Below, one piece after another: positions 1 through 12,146 of a stretch of DNA of 64,000 nt (position 1 is the first letter of the stretch; every line of letters begins with the position of its first letter). Below the pieces are notes generated by a model. The model had not been told where the DNA came from, made no database searches, and saw only the letters and a list, made by a program, of their open reading frames with translations. The position numbers and the translations under genes are program-made. Source of the stretch: Cavia porcellus (lineage: Eukaryota > Chordata > Mammalia > Rodentia > Caviidae); assembly GCF_034190915.1 (NCBI RefSeq), contig NW_026947484.1:211680657-211744656 (forward strand), in the 5' to 3' direction.

Positions 1-450
1 AGCTGACATGAACTAGCACTGAGAATTCCCCCTAATAAAACACTGTCCCTGCATCTCTGTCACCTCCCTCATAGGGACTGTTAAGAGATGTAGAAATATG
101 ACAATAGGCCAGGGATGTAGCTTAGCAGCACAGTGCCTGCCAGGCAAGCACAAAATCCTGCGTTAGATCCCTAGTACCTCCCCAAAACAAAACAACAGAT
201 GAAACATGACACTAAAACCAAATGAATTTCATTTCTTGTGGATTGAATAACCTAGTCAACTGCATTCCAAATGTCTATTAATAAGTGTTCCAATTAATGG
301 AGATTAAATCAAGTACTGTATTTACATACTAGAATTTTATTTAAGATTTAAAGAGTACATGACCAAGGGGCTAGGAATATAGCTCAGTGGCATAGCATCT
401 GCCTCACAAGTGCGAGGTCCTGAGTTCAATTTCCAGTACAAAAAAAAATG
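1..450 (+). repeat. Two ID SINEs in MSH2 intron 7
   Basis: tRNA-derived ID copies lie at about 108-198 and 367-450, both on the plus strand. Each shows the box A stretch (GATGTAGCTTAGCAG or TATAGCTCAGTGG) and a decayed box B before an A-rich tail. They lack the GATAAAAAGG tail of the young subfamily, so they are older copies. Confidence 0.8.
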
Positions 451-1776
451 AGAATCATGTGGGAAGCAGCAAGGGAGCAACAGAGTACACGGCGTAAAGA
501 GCAGAGAGGAGACTAGATGCCAACAGCAGCTTTGCCACACACTTGCTACCACTGTCATCTGCAACATGCTGCCCAGAGCCCCCTTTCCTTGTCTGTACAA
601 TGGAGTAACAAATCACCCAGGAGATGGATGTGTAAGATGACTATATGCAACTCTTAGTACAGTGCTGGATACTGAGAAAAAACAAGTTACCATGCATTAC
701 TATCAGTGTAACACAAGAACTTCATTTTTCTGACCTCTAGTAAATTTCTTGGAGAATTTTCCCAGTGATCTTGCATTTTTCTCTAAAATGCACATTGCAT
801 TTCACTCTAGAACAGTAATTCCCAAACTTTCAGAAATTTCTGTAACTCTTGACTGAGAAAATGATAAAAAGCTACTAAGAAGTCAGCAAAATTGCTTTTA
901 ATATTCATGTTTCATTATTAATCACACGTTACACATACTGAGAAAACAGTTCATATGTGTGAAACATTTAGACAGACTATAAACAACACTTTGCCCACAT
1001 AATGTCTGTTGTGCTACAATGCCTGGTTCTCCCTCCCAGTTAGCTTGCGTGCTACTGCTAAGTACAAGAATGGTGGCAGCAAATCACAGAAGTGGCCCTG
1101 ATTCACGAATTGTTCTTCCCCCACCATAGTGTTTCCAAAGGACTAAGGGCAAGCTCTCCCACACAGCAGCAATAAGCCTCAGCAGCACAGACCTCAGAGG
1201 AGCCGGCTTAACAGCTGCTACACTCTACACTTTTCACTAGGTTAAGATATGTAGTGAAGGGTGCAAAACATTTGTCAGTGTTTTTTTAAAAAAGCACCAA
1301 ATTCTATTCCTTGGTACAGATTTATAATTTCAATGATACTGACCTCCACTAAAAAGGACCTACATCTCAAAGAAGAAAAAAAGAGCCTTATGTTCTAAGC
1401 CTGCGAAGAGCTCTCTGACTCTAACACTGGGTGTACAGGGTCATGGGGACAGGATTTCTACTCAAGTTTCTCAAGGCTTTGTTAGCAGTGTTTTAAAAAT
1501 GTCCAAGTATTTTGAGGTCTGACACAATGCTATTTTTTTCCGTAAGCTCTGCTATTTTTCTAACTCGTGATTCTGAAGGTTTCTGAGAACACTGTACACA
1601 CATTATTATAGAAATAGCGTATGTAACAATGTCACCCTTGCTGTGTTCTCTCCCCTCCTGAACATACTGAGGCAACTTTGAGGCACGTCTTCTTGGAATC
1701 TATAAACCTCTAACTCCCTCACAAGTTTTTCTGCTCCCCTAACCTGCAAGCTTTTTACTAGCACTGTGGTGTTATG
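451..1776. other. Intron 7 sequence, nothing recognised
   Basis: Unique-looking AT-rich intronic DNA. The open frames in it are short and show no codon signature or family resemblance. MSH2 exon 8 was looked for here and on to 7517 and was not seen. Confidence 0.6.
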
Positions 1777-1955
1777 TGTTTTGTATTGGGGACTGAAACC
1801 AAGGCCTATGCACTAAGCAACATTCCCAGACCATTTCAATTTTTTACTCTGTGATAGGGTCTCACTAAGTCACCCAGGCTGGGTTTGAATTGGCAGCTGT
1901 CCCGCCTCAGCCTTCTAGAGTACTGAGATTATAGGTATAAGCCACCACATAGATT
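1777..1955 (-). repeat. ID fragment and B1 SINE, minus strand
   Basis: 1777-1835 is a reversed, decayed ID tail-to-head sequence (GTATTGGGGACTGAAACC and on). 1845-1955 is a reversed B1 (AGGGTCTCACTAAGTCACCC ... GATTATAGG). Confidence 0.75.
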
Positions 1956-2039
1956 ATCACTAGCACTGAGATCCTTTCCTGTAGTGGATTGATAACTGAT
2001 AGTCAACTTCAGCTAAACTAAATCAGTGCAGCGCTGAAC

Positions 2040-2560
2040 ATGGATGGCTCACCTTAGGACTGTTGGCAGCATAAAAAGGAGACCTGGAGAGGAAGAGAAG
2101 CATTGTGGGTTCTCTTAAGCACTGTTGTTATTTGGAGCCATTGGTTCTTCTGGAGGAGCTTGTCATGCTGGCTCCCCTGATATGAATCTGGCTGCTATCA
2201 TCGGAGGAGCTCAGGACCTTTGTTGCTGAGAATGGCTGCAGTTTACTTTGGGGGAGCTTTAGTCCTTACTTTGAGCATCACTTCCTGGTTCCAGGGGGAA
2301 GATGTATCTCAAAAGGCTGTTTAGCCTCCAGGAGAAGTTTGTCATGCTAGCTTCCTGATATGAACTCAGCTGTTCTCATCGTCAGAGGAGCTCAGGACCT
2401 CACTGTTGCTGAGGATGGCTATGGTACGTTTCAGGGGAGCCCTGTCCTTATTTTGAACATTGTTTCTTGGCACCAGTACAGAACCCTCAGCCTACTAGCA
2501 CAGATCCTGCACCTTGCTGGCAGACTTTCTAGCTTCCACTGCTGACTGTGGGCCTTTCCA
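2040..2560. repeat. Diverged tandem duplication (182-bp period), possibly LTR-derived
   Basis: Two diverged direct copies lie at 2151-2294 and 2328-2476. Shared blocks are the TTGTCATGCT start, CCTGATATGAA, GGAGCTCAGGACCT, GTTGCTGAG.ATGGCT and the CC(A)GT/CAG end. A TATA-like CATAAAAAGGAG lies upstream near 2072, which hints at an LTR. The repeat family was not identified. No coding content is apparent. Confidence 0.6.
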
Positions 2561-2779
2561 GTGCAGATTTGTGAAACAGACTTGCATAAGTCATTGTTGT
2601 GAGCTCTAGGTTTCCAGCTGAACTCAGTACTGCCATGGGATCCAAGTCCTCGGTTAGATTCTTCTGGGTCTTTAGTGTTGTAGACACATTTTCTGCACTT
2701 GCTATACTTAACTCAAGTGATTACTACAAAATAGTACTATACATTCTGTGTCCTGTATTGTCTTGTTCTCCTCAAAACT

Positions 2780-3360
2780 GTTAATCTCAGCACTTGGGGG
2801 ATGAAGGCAGGAGGATTTGGGGAAAAAAAGAGTCAGTGATTCATTAAGAGCCACTCTTGGAATACTACCCAGGCCAGACCTATACCTAAACCATAACTGG
2901 TGCCTCATCTGTAGTTCTGAGACTTATTTTCTACATTTTCCCTATGTTCCTGCCACTTTTTTATAGGCTGAGAGAAACACTAAGACTGTCTTGAGTGCAT
3001 TTAGAAAGGCCCATTTCTTCCCATGTCGTGCCTATTTCCCTGTTCCCCTCCTCTCCACGTCGTAGCCCAGGCTGCCTCAAACTTTAAGCAATCTGAGTAT
3101 TGGGATTACAGGGGTGCACCACCACCCCTAGCTCTGCTGTACTTATGCTCAGCTCAAAAATACAGTTTTGGTTGACTTTTTGAAAGAAAAATTGTGAAAT
3201 GATATACCAAGAAAAGGCAAGATCCTTTTTTTGGGTGATGCATGTGCCAAAGTAATTTTCATTGGTGTACTTGCCATTTGTAAGGAAAAAAAAAATCAGT
3301 ACAGCAGTACAGCACCCTGCGTGGCAAGCACAAAGCCCTAGTTTAAGCCCCAACATTGCC
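2780..3360. repeat. SINE fragments: B1 (+), B1 (-), ID (+)
   Basis: B1 head fragment at about 2780-2826 (+). Reversed B1 at about 3063-3135. Decayed ID at about 3297-3358 (+), whose box B has become GTTTAAGCCCC. Confidence 0.65.
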
Positions 3361-3433
3361 AGGAAGGATAAACGGAATACTTTCCTTTGTATGATTGTTT
3401 CATATCTGTTTCCCTTTTACCTTTTTTTCTCTT

Positions 3434-3995
3434 TAGAGACAAGGTCTTGCTCTGTATTCCAGGCTGGCCTTGAACTCACAGCAGTCTTCATGCTGTGGCC
3501 ACCGGAGTGCTGATACTACAGGAATGCACCACCACACCCAACTCCCCTACACCCTTTAAAAGCAGGCAAAGATAACTATATGCAATATAACAACCATTGT
3601 TAAATTCCTATCTTGTTTTGAAAACATACATAGCTACTAGTATTTGTTGTTGTATTTCTGGTCTGTTTGTATCTTGATTTTTGTTTTTTCTTTTTTCTCC
3701 TAAAAAAAATTTTTTTTTGTACCAGGGATTGAATTCATAACCTCCAACTCTCCAGGCAGGTGCTTTCACTGCTGAGATAAATACCCAGCATTTTCTCTTT
3801 AAAACTTAAAAAAAAAAAGCCAGGTGTGGTGGTACATGCCTGTAATCCCAGCACTTGGGAGGCTGAGGCAAGAGGATCATTGCCAGTTCAAAACCAGCCT
3901 GGGTTACAAGTGAGTTCAAAGCCAGCCCCAACTGCATAGTGAGACCCCATCTCAAAGACAAAAATCAATCAATCAATAAAATAAAATAAAATAAA
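3434..3995. repeat. B1 (-), ID (-) and B1 (+) SINEs
   Basis: Reversed B1 at 3434-3543 and reversed ID at 3718-3793. A full plus-strand B1 lies at 3818-3962 and carries the internal duplication common here (GGGTTACAAGTGAGTTCAAA then GCATAGTGAGACC). It ends in an AATA-rich tail up to 3995. Confidence 0.85.
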
Positions 3996-4626
3996 TGTTA
4001 TTAATTTTTTTTAAAGTTAAAAACTAAATTAAATTTGTTTTAAAAGTTAAAAAAAAAAAAAAAAAAAAAAAGATGAGGTTTGGTCCCAATACCCAAACTT
4101 CATCAGTGACAAACTTTAAAAAAAAAAAAAAACCAGGAACACAGTAAAAATGTTGGCAGTTTTGTATGTGGTAAATGCTTGGAAATACGTAACTTCTATA
4201 ATGCACCTTGCAAAAGATCTGAGGTTTGCTTATGGAAGTGGGCTTTGCACTGAGTAAAAAGGCAGTTACCTCGTGGGTGAAGAAGAGGTAACTCTCTACA
4301 TAAGCAGGTGCAGTTGAGAGATGTATATAGCTGTGTACTTCCATGTATTCTTATACTGTGCGCTTCAGGGGGACGCAGTTTTCTGCATTCATCTAGTGTT
4401 TCCCCAGACAAATCACGTACAAGCAAATCTCAAGTGCATGTTCGCTCAACTTGTTCCCTGATGTATCAACTACACTGGAACAAGTCTATTTTCAAAATAA
4501 GTATTACTTATTTCAAAATAAATAGTAAGAATTGATTCTACATAATATTGTGCAAAGAATAAAACAACACATATCACTTTTTTAAAAAATCTGAGCAGTA
4601 GCCTTTAAACAGCACTAAATAAATAT

Positions 4627-4790
4627 GGCCAGAGATGGTGGCACACACCTGTAATCCCAGCACTCAGGGGGACGAGGGAGGAGAATCACCGTAAATTTGA
4701 GGCCAGCCTGGTCAACATAGCGAGTTGAAGGCCAACCTGAACTACAGAGCAAGACTCTGTTTCCAAAAAAAAAAAAAAGAAAGAAAAAAA
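4627..4790 (+). repeat. B1 SINE with A-rich tail
   Basis: B1 starts at GGCCAGAGATGGTGG and has TGTAATCCCAGCACT. The internal duplication is GTCAACATAGCGAGTTGAAG. It ends in a poly(A)/AAAG tail. Confidence 0.85.
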
Positions 4791-5465
4791 AGCATATTCC
4801 TTCTATTATCTATCTTTCCAGAAAGGTCAAGTAAACTGCATTTGTGTTTGTATCTTCCATTCCGAAGAAGCCAACCAATCAAGTAAAAATCATAATGATT
4901 TGTTATACTAATTTACTATGTTATTTAGAGATAAATAGCCGTGGAGAAGCACAGTGTTGTACAGTCTGCAGAATGAAACCTCCAACTTCACATGAGAAGA
5001 ACAGGGACAGAAGCGTAAAGATGACACCTGAGCTTTATCTTGGGGAGCACAGTGGGGTTAGCACAGGTCCGTCAGGTGGACAAGGCAGTGAAGGACGCTG
5101 AGGATGAGGGAGAATGTACACAAGACCAATGGCCATGGCACACCAGGAGGTACCAGACTGACTCCAAGGGGATAAAAAAGAGAATGGAGAGGAGGGGAAC
5201 AGGGAAACAGGCACGACCTGGGAAGAAATGGGCCTTTTCCTATTGATTATAGAACAAAACTGACAGAGCAGAAACGACACAATTAGATGTCTAATGAAAC
5301 AAACGCTACTATGTGTTTAATGAGGGAGGTACACAAAACAGGGGAAGGAAAATTGCAATTGTGAGGTAATTATAAAGTATGTTAAGGAGAAACCCAGTAT
5401 AGAGAGAAAAAGGTTATATATCTCAGTATAGTAGTTATTACATGAAAACTCAGCAACAAAATAAT
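4791..5465. other. Intron 7 sequence, nothing recognised
   Basis: No exon, repeat family or structural element could be supported here. The open frames on both strands lack recognisable motifs. Confidence 0.5.
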
Positions 5466-5672
5466 CTGGCTGGGCATGAAGGTGCATGCTGGTAATACCA
5501 GTAGTTAGGAGGCTGAGGCAGGAGGACGACTGTCACAAGTTCAAGGCCACTATAAACTATGCAGCAAGACCCTGTCTCAAAAAAAAAGTCAGGGATGTAG
5601 CTCAGCAGCACAGTACCTGCCTGGCAAGCACAGGGTCCTAATTTCAATTTCTAGTAACAAAAAAAAAAAAGA
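5466..5672 (+). repeat. B1 followed by ID SINE
   Basis: B1 at 5466-5587, with its poly(A) abutting an ID copy at 5588-5672 (GGGATGTAGCTCAGCAGCAC). Confidence 0.85.
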
Positions 5673-7517
5673 AAAGCAAAAGCAGGTTAAAAAAGCAAGA
5701 ATGAAGAATGAATTATTTTAAACATTATCAAAAAGCTGCCCTAAAAGTAGAAGGTTATTTTTTTAGGTTTTGCCTCAGCTTCTTTTAATTTTAAGAGATA
5801 AGTAAAATAAAGGAGGCCAAGTATATCTTTACACACAGCTATTTCTGGCTACACCTGTCACACACAAGGCCAGGGCTGACATGCTCAGCTGGCTGGCCCT
5901 TGGGCGTCCCCTTCCCCTCAGCTCCTCCTAGCTCAGAGAGGCTGTCTTCTCCTGGCGTGTACTGCGAGAGGACAGCCATCCTGACAAGCTGACGGTGCAC
6001 AGAGTAACTGCACACCCTGCTAGACTCTCCAAACAGTTATTTCTTACAGAAGAGTAGCACAAAAAACTTTTGTGGCCTGGTGCAAATGGCTTTCCAGACT
6101 GTTGCTGCCCCCTGCTGTTTGTGAATCTACTTCACATGCAGTTTTCTTCTGGAGTAACAAAGCTAAGAGTTCATAAGAGAAACAAAATATTGCAGGATGA
6201 CAGAAAACATGCTCAATTTCTACAATAAATAGTCACTTTTAGGTCAAAATTTTGCTTTTAAATATAGAGATTTGTTTTACTGTTTATAAATTAGTTACAT
6301 TTTTGGTTTTCTCTATGAAATTAATTTGCCAAATAGTTATATTGAGCTTGGCAAAATGTCATTCTGTTCTCAAAACAAAACAAACAAACAAACAAAAAAC
6401 ACACCTCACAAAATCTCAAAAGAAGCTGGTTAAGGTCTCAATGACCAGGTAACCTATGGCTCAAATACACTGTGAAACAAAAAGAGAGGACGGCTCTTAC
6501 AGCTCCTCCCCCGTTTAAAGCCTTCTAACCTAGTGACTTCAAATACCTTACTGGGTACCAGCTGCCAAACCCATAAGGTGAAGTTATACTATCTCACAGG
6601 TCTAAAAAACTTTACTATGGAAAATATGGAAATTACTGACCCATTTCAAAGCTCAGAGCCAGGGATAAAGTACGAACCTGACCTGCAGCTTCAGCGACTC
6701 CAGTGCCTGGGTGAGAGACAACCACAGAGCGGTGTTGGCCAGGCATAGACCCCTTCCCCTCTGAAGTGTAAGCTCAGGCTCTAAGGGCACTGGCCCTGCC
6801 TCTGTAGGGAACAAGGCCTTACAAGCGTTCAACGGACCACTTGAACCCCAGCCCATGGTTGATGTCCAGCAGACACCAGGGGGCTGACTGTATTTCCCAT
6901 CTACCTATCTATTTGAGCAAGGACACACCGGACAAAGTGAGCCCAAAGAAAGACTTGAGAATGATCAGGCTGTGACATCTGTCACCCCATTGACTGCCAC
7001 GGTTGATTCAGCTGATCTGGCTAGGTAGTGGGTGTCCCCCTCCTCCCTCACTGCTACTGCTAAACTCCATTTTGGGTTTCCTGGCCCCAAAGTGCTTTGC
7101 ACTCACACCCTAACCTGAGAAAGTGCCCCGCAACATAGGCTTAACCAAAGGAAAGAACCAGCTGTGATGCAAACTGTGACATATATTTTTACATTACATT
7201 GCTGCTGCTGGACTGTACTTTTCCTGTGATAAAGCACAAATTTGTAAGCACTGTCATTTTGGTTTCTGAGTCTTGTTTCAATTACAATTGAACCCTTTAA
7301 CTGCCACTGTTAATATTAACCCATTAATAACAAACACACTACCTCATTTCTAAACAAGCAAATACCTTACCTTGTTTCTGCTATGAAGTTTAGGTCAACA
7401 GAAACCTATCAGAAGCCCTTAACATGTCTAAGAGGGAGACACTAGCAGCAATTTTTGGGAGGACAGAACCTTTGCCAAGCACATAGTAAGAGTGATGAAA
7501 AACAAAGCCGTTGTTAC
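5673..7517. other. Intron 7 sequence up to exon 7, nothing firmly identified
   Basis: Contains (CAAA)n near 6377-6398 and a moderately GC-rich stretch at 6650-7130 that resembles old repeat-derived DNA but matches no family I can name. No splice-bordered exon is visible. Confidence 0.5.
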
Positions 7518-7717
7518 CTTCATATTTTTCCAGGGCCTGGATAACATTAGGGAGTTGATTTATGCCCTGGTAGAGTCGGTAACAATCTTGTAAGTTTGCA
7601 GCTTGTCTCTGAAATTTCTTGGCAAGACGGTTAAGATCTGGGAATCGACGGAGTAAATCCTCTTGTAAACTCTGCCGCAATTCTGCATCTTCTACAAAAG
7701 CCTCCACTAAATTTAAT
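7518..7717 (-). CDS. MSH2: MSH2 exon 7 (200 nt)
   Basis: Encodes the end of codon 359 through the first base of codon 426, within the lever domain (domain III), which carries the helical arms that clamp around DNA. The acceptor is TTTATTTCAG before ATTAAATTT (AG at 7718-7719); the donor is GAAG|GTAAC (GT at 7516-7517). Recognisable peptide pieces are [28 protein letters not shown] and [19 protein letters not shown]. Length equals human exon 7. It joins exon 6 by completing a split AGA (Arg) codon, with no stop or frameshift. It lies 26.9 kb from exon 6. Confidence 0.97.
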
Positions 7718-7782
7718 CTGAAATAAATTGTATTAGATGTTAAGTATATTTTAAGATAAAATTAAATCTGTCAACTGGAATT

Positions 7783-7850
7783 GAGGACATGGCCAAATGG
7801 CAGAATACATGGTTAGAATGTGCAAGGCCCTGGCTTGATCCCCAGCTCCA
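7783..7850 (+). repeat. Decayed ID SINE
   Basis: GAGGACATGGCCAAATGGCA ... CTTGATCCCCAGC keeps the ID order of box A then box B, but is heavily mutated. Confidence 0.5.
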
Positions 7851-8301
7851 TAATCACCTCCATTACCCCAAATGTCAACTATGTACACAAATCTCAACTA
7901 AATAAACTTAAAATTCTATTTAAGAAAACTCTACTGTGCAATGTTAGCTTTTTCCAGAGGGTGAAAAGCTCCAGAAGACTGTGAGACAAACATGTCCAGA
8001 TTAGCCAACAGTCAAATTAATGCCAAGTACTTTCATAACATACCCAATTTTGTTTGATTTTCATCAAATTGGCATTTCTTAAATAGGAGAATTTCATTAC
8101 TGGTACTTAATACTAACACACTGTTTTATGTGTAAATAGTAATGTTTAATAAGACAATTACAGTTCAACAATGTTACTGAATCCAATATTTATCCTATCG
8201 CAAGGTATTATAAATTTTTAGAATATTTTCTAAAATTGTACCTTGACATTACAAAGCCAAAAACTTTTAATTAAAAAGCTGAAGTGATTTTATTGCTTCC
8301 T
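7851..8301. other. Intron 6 sequence, nothing recognised
   Basis: AT-rich unique-looking DNA next to exon 7. No feature supported. Confidence 0.5.
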
Positions 8302-8632
8302 TGTAGGGAGCGGCACAACAGCCCCAGTGCTGCCTCCCCGGGGCTCCCTTCTATGGGCACATAATGCGCCTGCCTACATTAACCATAATCCTCTCCTGCT
8401 TACGTCACATACCCGGAGGTGACGATGACCCATCAGAAACCACCCCATAGCCTCTTCCTGTCCCACCAGCCCACCGTTGGCCCATAAATAATCCGACCAC
8501 TTCCTGAATAAACGAGACTTGATTGGACTCCTCAACTTGTCTCCATCTCTCTTTGTCTTCCACCCTGTTTTATTCATCCCTGTTCCCCCTCCAGGTATGT
8601 ACCCCATGGATTGATCCGTGGGCTGGATCACT
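8302..8632 (+). repeat. Solo LTR, class II ERV (ERVK/IAP-like)
   Basis: Begins TGTAGGGAGCGGCACAACAG, the usual opening of rodent class II ERV LTRs. It has a TATA-like CCCATAAATAATC near 8480-8492 and a poly(A) signal AATAAA near 8506-8511, followed by a pyrimidine-rich R/U5. The right edge (near GGGCTGGATCA) is uncertain and no target duplication was confirmed. No internal retroviral sequence is attached, so it is a solo LTR. Confidence 0.6.
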
Positions 8633-8699
8633 TTCTAAAATCAATAATAATCTCAAATTGGTTCAAGAACTATAGAAAATGTAGATTTTATTGCTTTTG

Positions 8700-8870
8700 C
8701 AGTTTACTGGAAACCAACTTTCCTCTTTTTTTCATTACAACCCAAAGCAACAAATGTTTTATATCAAGATCTAACACATGGTTTAAGATGCATTATGTAT
8801 ATACACTAACCCCATGATGAATATAATCATTATGTACTGCAAACATGAACTAATAAATTTTTTTAAAAGC
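8700..8870 (+). repeat. L1 3' end fragment
   Basis: The string ATGAATATAATCATTATGTA ... AACTAATAAATTTTTTTAAAA matches the L1 3' termini at 34470-34541, 44045-44095 and 50460-50511 of this window. Confidence 0.65.
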
Positions 8871-9007
8871 AGCACATGCATACATATATGATTAAAATTA
8901 GTTTCACAAAACAATACTTATTTTACTATATGTGATGTGTTTTGTTTTGTTTTAGGTGATAAGGAGTCTTTGCACTGAGTTATGTACCCCTTTTATTTTT
9001 TATTTTG

Positions 9008-9895
9008 TAACAGGGTCTCATTCAGTTGCCCAGGACTAGGCTCAAATTTATGATCCTCCTACCTCAGCCTCCTAGCCTGCTAGGATTACAGGCACGTACC
9101 ACAACACCTTTTTTTAATCTTTATTTTTAAAAATGCTTACGGCTGGACATGTAGTTCAGTGTTAAGTTCATGTTTAGCATACATAAGGCCTGCAGTTCAA
9201 TCCCTACCACCAAAAAAAAAGGCTATTTAATCATCTACTATATCACAACCCACTACTGAGTCACATCTTCAACTTGAAAAACAATGCTGTAGATTTTACT
9301 GAAGTAATAAGTGCAAGGTAAGCTGCTAACAATAGAAAGTAGAAAAAAACATTCCTGGGGATGGGGATGTAGCTTAGCAGTAAAGCACCTGCCTAACAAG
9401 TGAAAGAAAAAAGCTGGTGGCCTACACCTGTAATCTCAGCACTTGGGAAGCTGAGGCAAAATGATCAAAAATTCAGCCTGGGCTACATATCAACTTTAAG
9501 GTCAGTCTAGACTACATAGTGAGACTATCTTGGATAACCAATAACAAACGAAAGGAAGGAAAAGAGGGGAGGGATGGAGTGGACGATAAAGTTCCTGTAT
9601 ATATATCTACCTCTAGTGATGGCTTTAGAGAAGCTTTTCTCGATTACAGGTGTGTGCCAACACCTAGCTGAAGTAAGTATCTTTCTAATATCTTTAACTA
9701 TTGATCTATCAACACTGATAATTCCTGCATCAAAATGTCCACTCAGAGCCAGGTATGGTGGCGCACTGCTATAATCCTAGCACATGGAAGGCTGAGGCAG
9801 GCGGATCCAATCACTGCAAGTTCCAGACCAGCCTGGGCTACAAAGTGAGCCCTAGGTCAGCCTGAACTGCATAGTGAGACCCTGCCTCAAAAAGA
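9008..9895. repeat. SINE cluster: B1 (-), two ID (+), two B1 (+)
   Basis: B1 reversed at 9008-9107, ID at 9140-9222, ID head at 9357-9405 running straight into a B1 at 9410-9535, and a full B1 at 9747-9895 with internal duplication (GGGCTACAAAGTGAGCCC then GCATAGTGAGACC). Confidence 0.8.
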
Positions 9896-9961
9896 CAAAA
9901 AACAAAACAAAACGTTTACTCTGGAAAAATATATGCTATCCCTCTGAGTAATCACATTATG

Positions 9962-10192
9962 AACATTGGCCTTTAAAGCAGGATGTCTCACCTTTAGCAA
10001 CACTGACACTCTAGGGGATACTTTGTTATAAGGGAATGTTCTGTGTTGAACAACACCCCAGCCTTCTCTCTACCCACCATGCTCTTTCCTGGAACCAATA
10101 CAACAAAAGTATCTACAGACACTGATGAATGTGAGCCTCCCTCTTGCAGGGCAGGAACGGTCCCTCTAGGCTGACAACCACTGGTTTAGAGG
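9962..10192. mobile_element. Ancient hAT-Charlie-type DNA transposon fossil
   Basis: The stretch from TGTCTCACCTTTAGCAACAC through GACAACCACTGGTTTA resembles the widespread eutherian hAT non-autonomous elements, including the CCACTGGTT terminal signature. It is non-coding and old. The exact subfamily is not assigned. Confidence 0.55.
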
Positions 10193-10216
10193 AATCAGAA
10201 TAAAAATTTCACTTTT

Positions 10217-10313
10217 TAACTGGGCCCAATCACACACACCTATAATCCCAGCTACATGGAGGTTGAAGCAAGAGGATTCAAGTTCAAGGCTAGTCTGGGC
10301 AATTTAATGAGAC
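10217..10313 (+). repeat. Decayed B1 SINE
   Basis: CACACACCTATAATCCCAGC ... GGGCAATTTAATGAGAC. Its 3' end is cut where the LTR-like block begins. Confidence 0.65.
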
Positions 10314-11120
10314 TGTAGGGGCAGGGTCATAGGCAAGAAAAATGATAAAATAGGATCTCGTTAAGTTTTAGTGAAGAAATTAACAGGAAATCTTACAATG
10401 GGCAGTTTTTTGCCTCTGCAGTTAACATTCCAATAATTAGAAAGGCAAAGGTAGTGAGAGACATATCAGATCTGTGAAGGTGCCAGGTAACACAATTAAC
10501 AATTTAGCAAGAGTGACAGGCAACACAGGGATATAGCTAGAAACAAGAAAGGCCATGGTAACCAGCCCTACTTGATAAAATGCAGAGAAGGGCAGCCACT
10601 AAGGACTCCTCAATATATAAAACACACAGGTCCCCTTTACTTAATCATTAACTCCAAGTTACCTTTCCATAAGGCTCCCCTTCTACACTTATCCATCACA
10701 AAGGGACTGGAAGAAATCCAATGGCCAGAAAGAATGTAGACAGAGGTGCTCTGGTAACGATCAAAGACAGCCAGACGGTGACAATTTCTACGTGCCCACA
10801 TAGGGGTTGGGAGAGATCATGTGTCCCATATAAAAAGGAGCTGCAAACAAAAATCTACCACTTCTGATGTTACTCTCTGAGGGTAGCTGTGTATCTTTTT
10901 TTTTTTTTTCGTTTTTCGTTTTTATCGGTACCAGGGATCAAACTCACGACTGCCTGCTTGCAAGGCAGGCGCTTATGCCGCTGAGCTAAATCCCCAGCCC
11001 CTGTGTATCTTATTTCTTTTACATCTTCTCTCCAAATAAACTGTCTTATTTCACGTTAACCTCTGCCTCTAACTCATTACTGAAGGTGAGAGTTTACAAT
11101 CCTAGCAGTTTCATGTGACA
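10314..11120 (+). repeat. LTR-like block with TATA and AATAAA, split by an ID SINE
   Basis: Starts TGTAGGGGCAGGG and ends near CATGTGACA. A TATA box (CATATAAAAAGG, about 10827) and a poly(A) signal (AATAAA, 11035-11040) are spaced as in an LTR once the 114-bp ID insertion is discounted. No internal ERV sequence accompanies it. The family is unknown and the edges lack a clear target duplication. Confidence 0.5.
10887..11010 (-). mobile_element. Young ID SINE with 10-bp target duplication
   Basis: Full ID copy on the minus strand at 10897-11000, reading GGGGCTGGGGATTTAGCTCA to GGTACCGATAAAAACG plus A-tail. It is flanked by perfect CTGTGTATCT repeats at 10887-10896 and 11001-11010. Confidence 0.93.
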
Positions 11121-11173
11121 GGAGCAGTGAGCGATGCATACCTCTCATTCTGCCCTAAGAGCTTATCTCACTG

Positions 11174-11702
11174 TACCAGAGATGTAGCCCAGCGGCTGAA
11201 TCTGCCATGCATGAGACCCTAAACTCAAGCCCCAGTGCTAATGTGCTATCAAGCTTGGATTGTGAACCAGCTGCTAGGAATGTAAACAAACATCAAAAAG
11301 AAAAATTTTAAGTCTGGTCATCACAGTATCCACCTGTATGTAATCCCAGCATTCAGGAGGCTAAGGCAGAAGGATCACAAGTTCTAGGCCACTTGGGACT
11401 ACATAGTAAATTCAAGGCCAACCTGAACTACATAGTGAGATCCTGTCTCAAAAAACAAAAATAATCGGGCATGCCTGTAATCCCAGCACTCAGGATGCTA
11501 GGGGTAGGCTGAGATAGGAGAATCCCTGTGAAGTTTTGAGACTGGCCTGGGCTACACAGCAAACTCAAGGCCAATTTAAACTATACAGCAATACTCTGAC
11601 TGAAATAAATTAAGAAAAGAAAAAGAAAGAGAAGGAGGAAGTTATTATTATTATTATTATTAAAGGATTTAGTGCTTAAGAACACCTCAATGTCCTACAA
11701 AT

Positions 11703-11749
<47 letters not shown>

Positions 11750-12020
11750 CATCATTAGAGTCAAATCACACATTTATTCCTAGCTAAGCTTCTGGCTCTG
11801 AGAGGGTTTCAACAGCACCAAAATCATCAGAATTCTAGGGACTATGGCAATACTATATCATAGCTGCTCAAGAGCAGAGGCAGGAGGATCACAAGTTTGA
11901 GGTTAGTTTCTAGTTTGTGCAATTTAGCAAGACTCAATCCCAAAATAACAAAATAAAAATCAAAAAGGTTGAGGATACTGTTCGTTGCAAAGGGCCAGAG
12001 TTTAACCCCCGACACTGAAA
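11174..12020 (+). repeat. SINE cluster with (TTA)n and (CA)n microsatellites
   Basis: ID at 11174-11243, B1 at 11311-11460, B1 at 11466-11608, a TTA repeat at about 11641-11662, a (CA)18 tract at 11712-11748, a decayed B1 at about 11837-11955 and an ID remnant at about 11965-12020. Confidence 0.75.
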
Positions 12021-12146
12021 AAAGGGGAAAAAGGAAAAGTCCTTGATAAATTTCAGATCAAAGGACAGGGGAGGAGGTTCTAAAGAACCAGCAAAGCACA
12101 GATACTACTGCTAAGTACCGCCACAGAGTGAGGACCCCTTTACACT

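Noticed and set aside
1..7517. Search for MSH2 exon 8
   Set aside because: No segment matches the expected peptide or splice borders. Intron 7 continues beyond the window edge.
10897..11000. Intact box A and box B in ID copies suggesting tRNA genes
   Set aside because: Target duplications and A-tails show they are SINE insertions, not tRNA genes.
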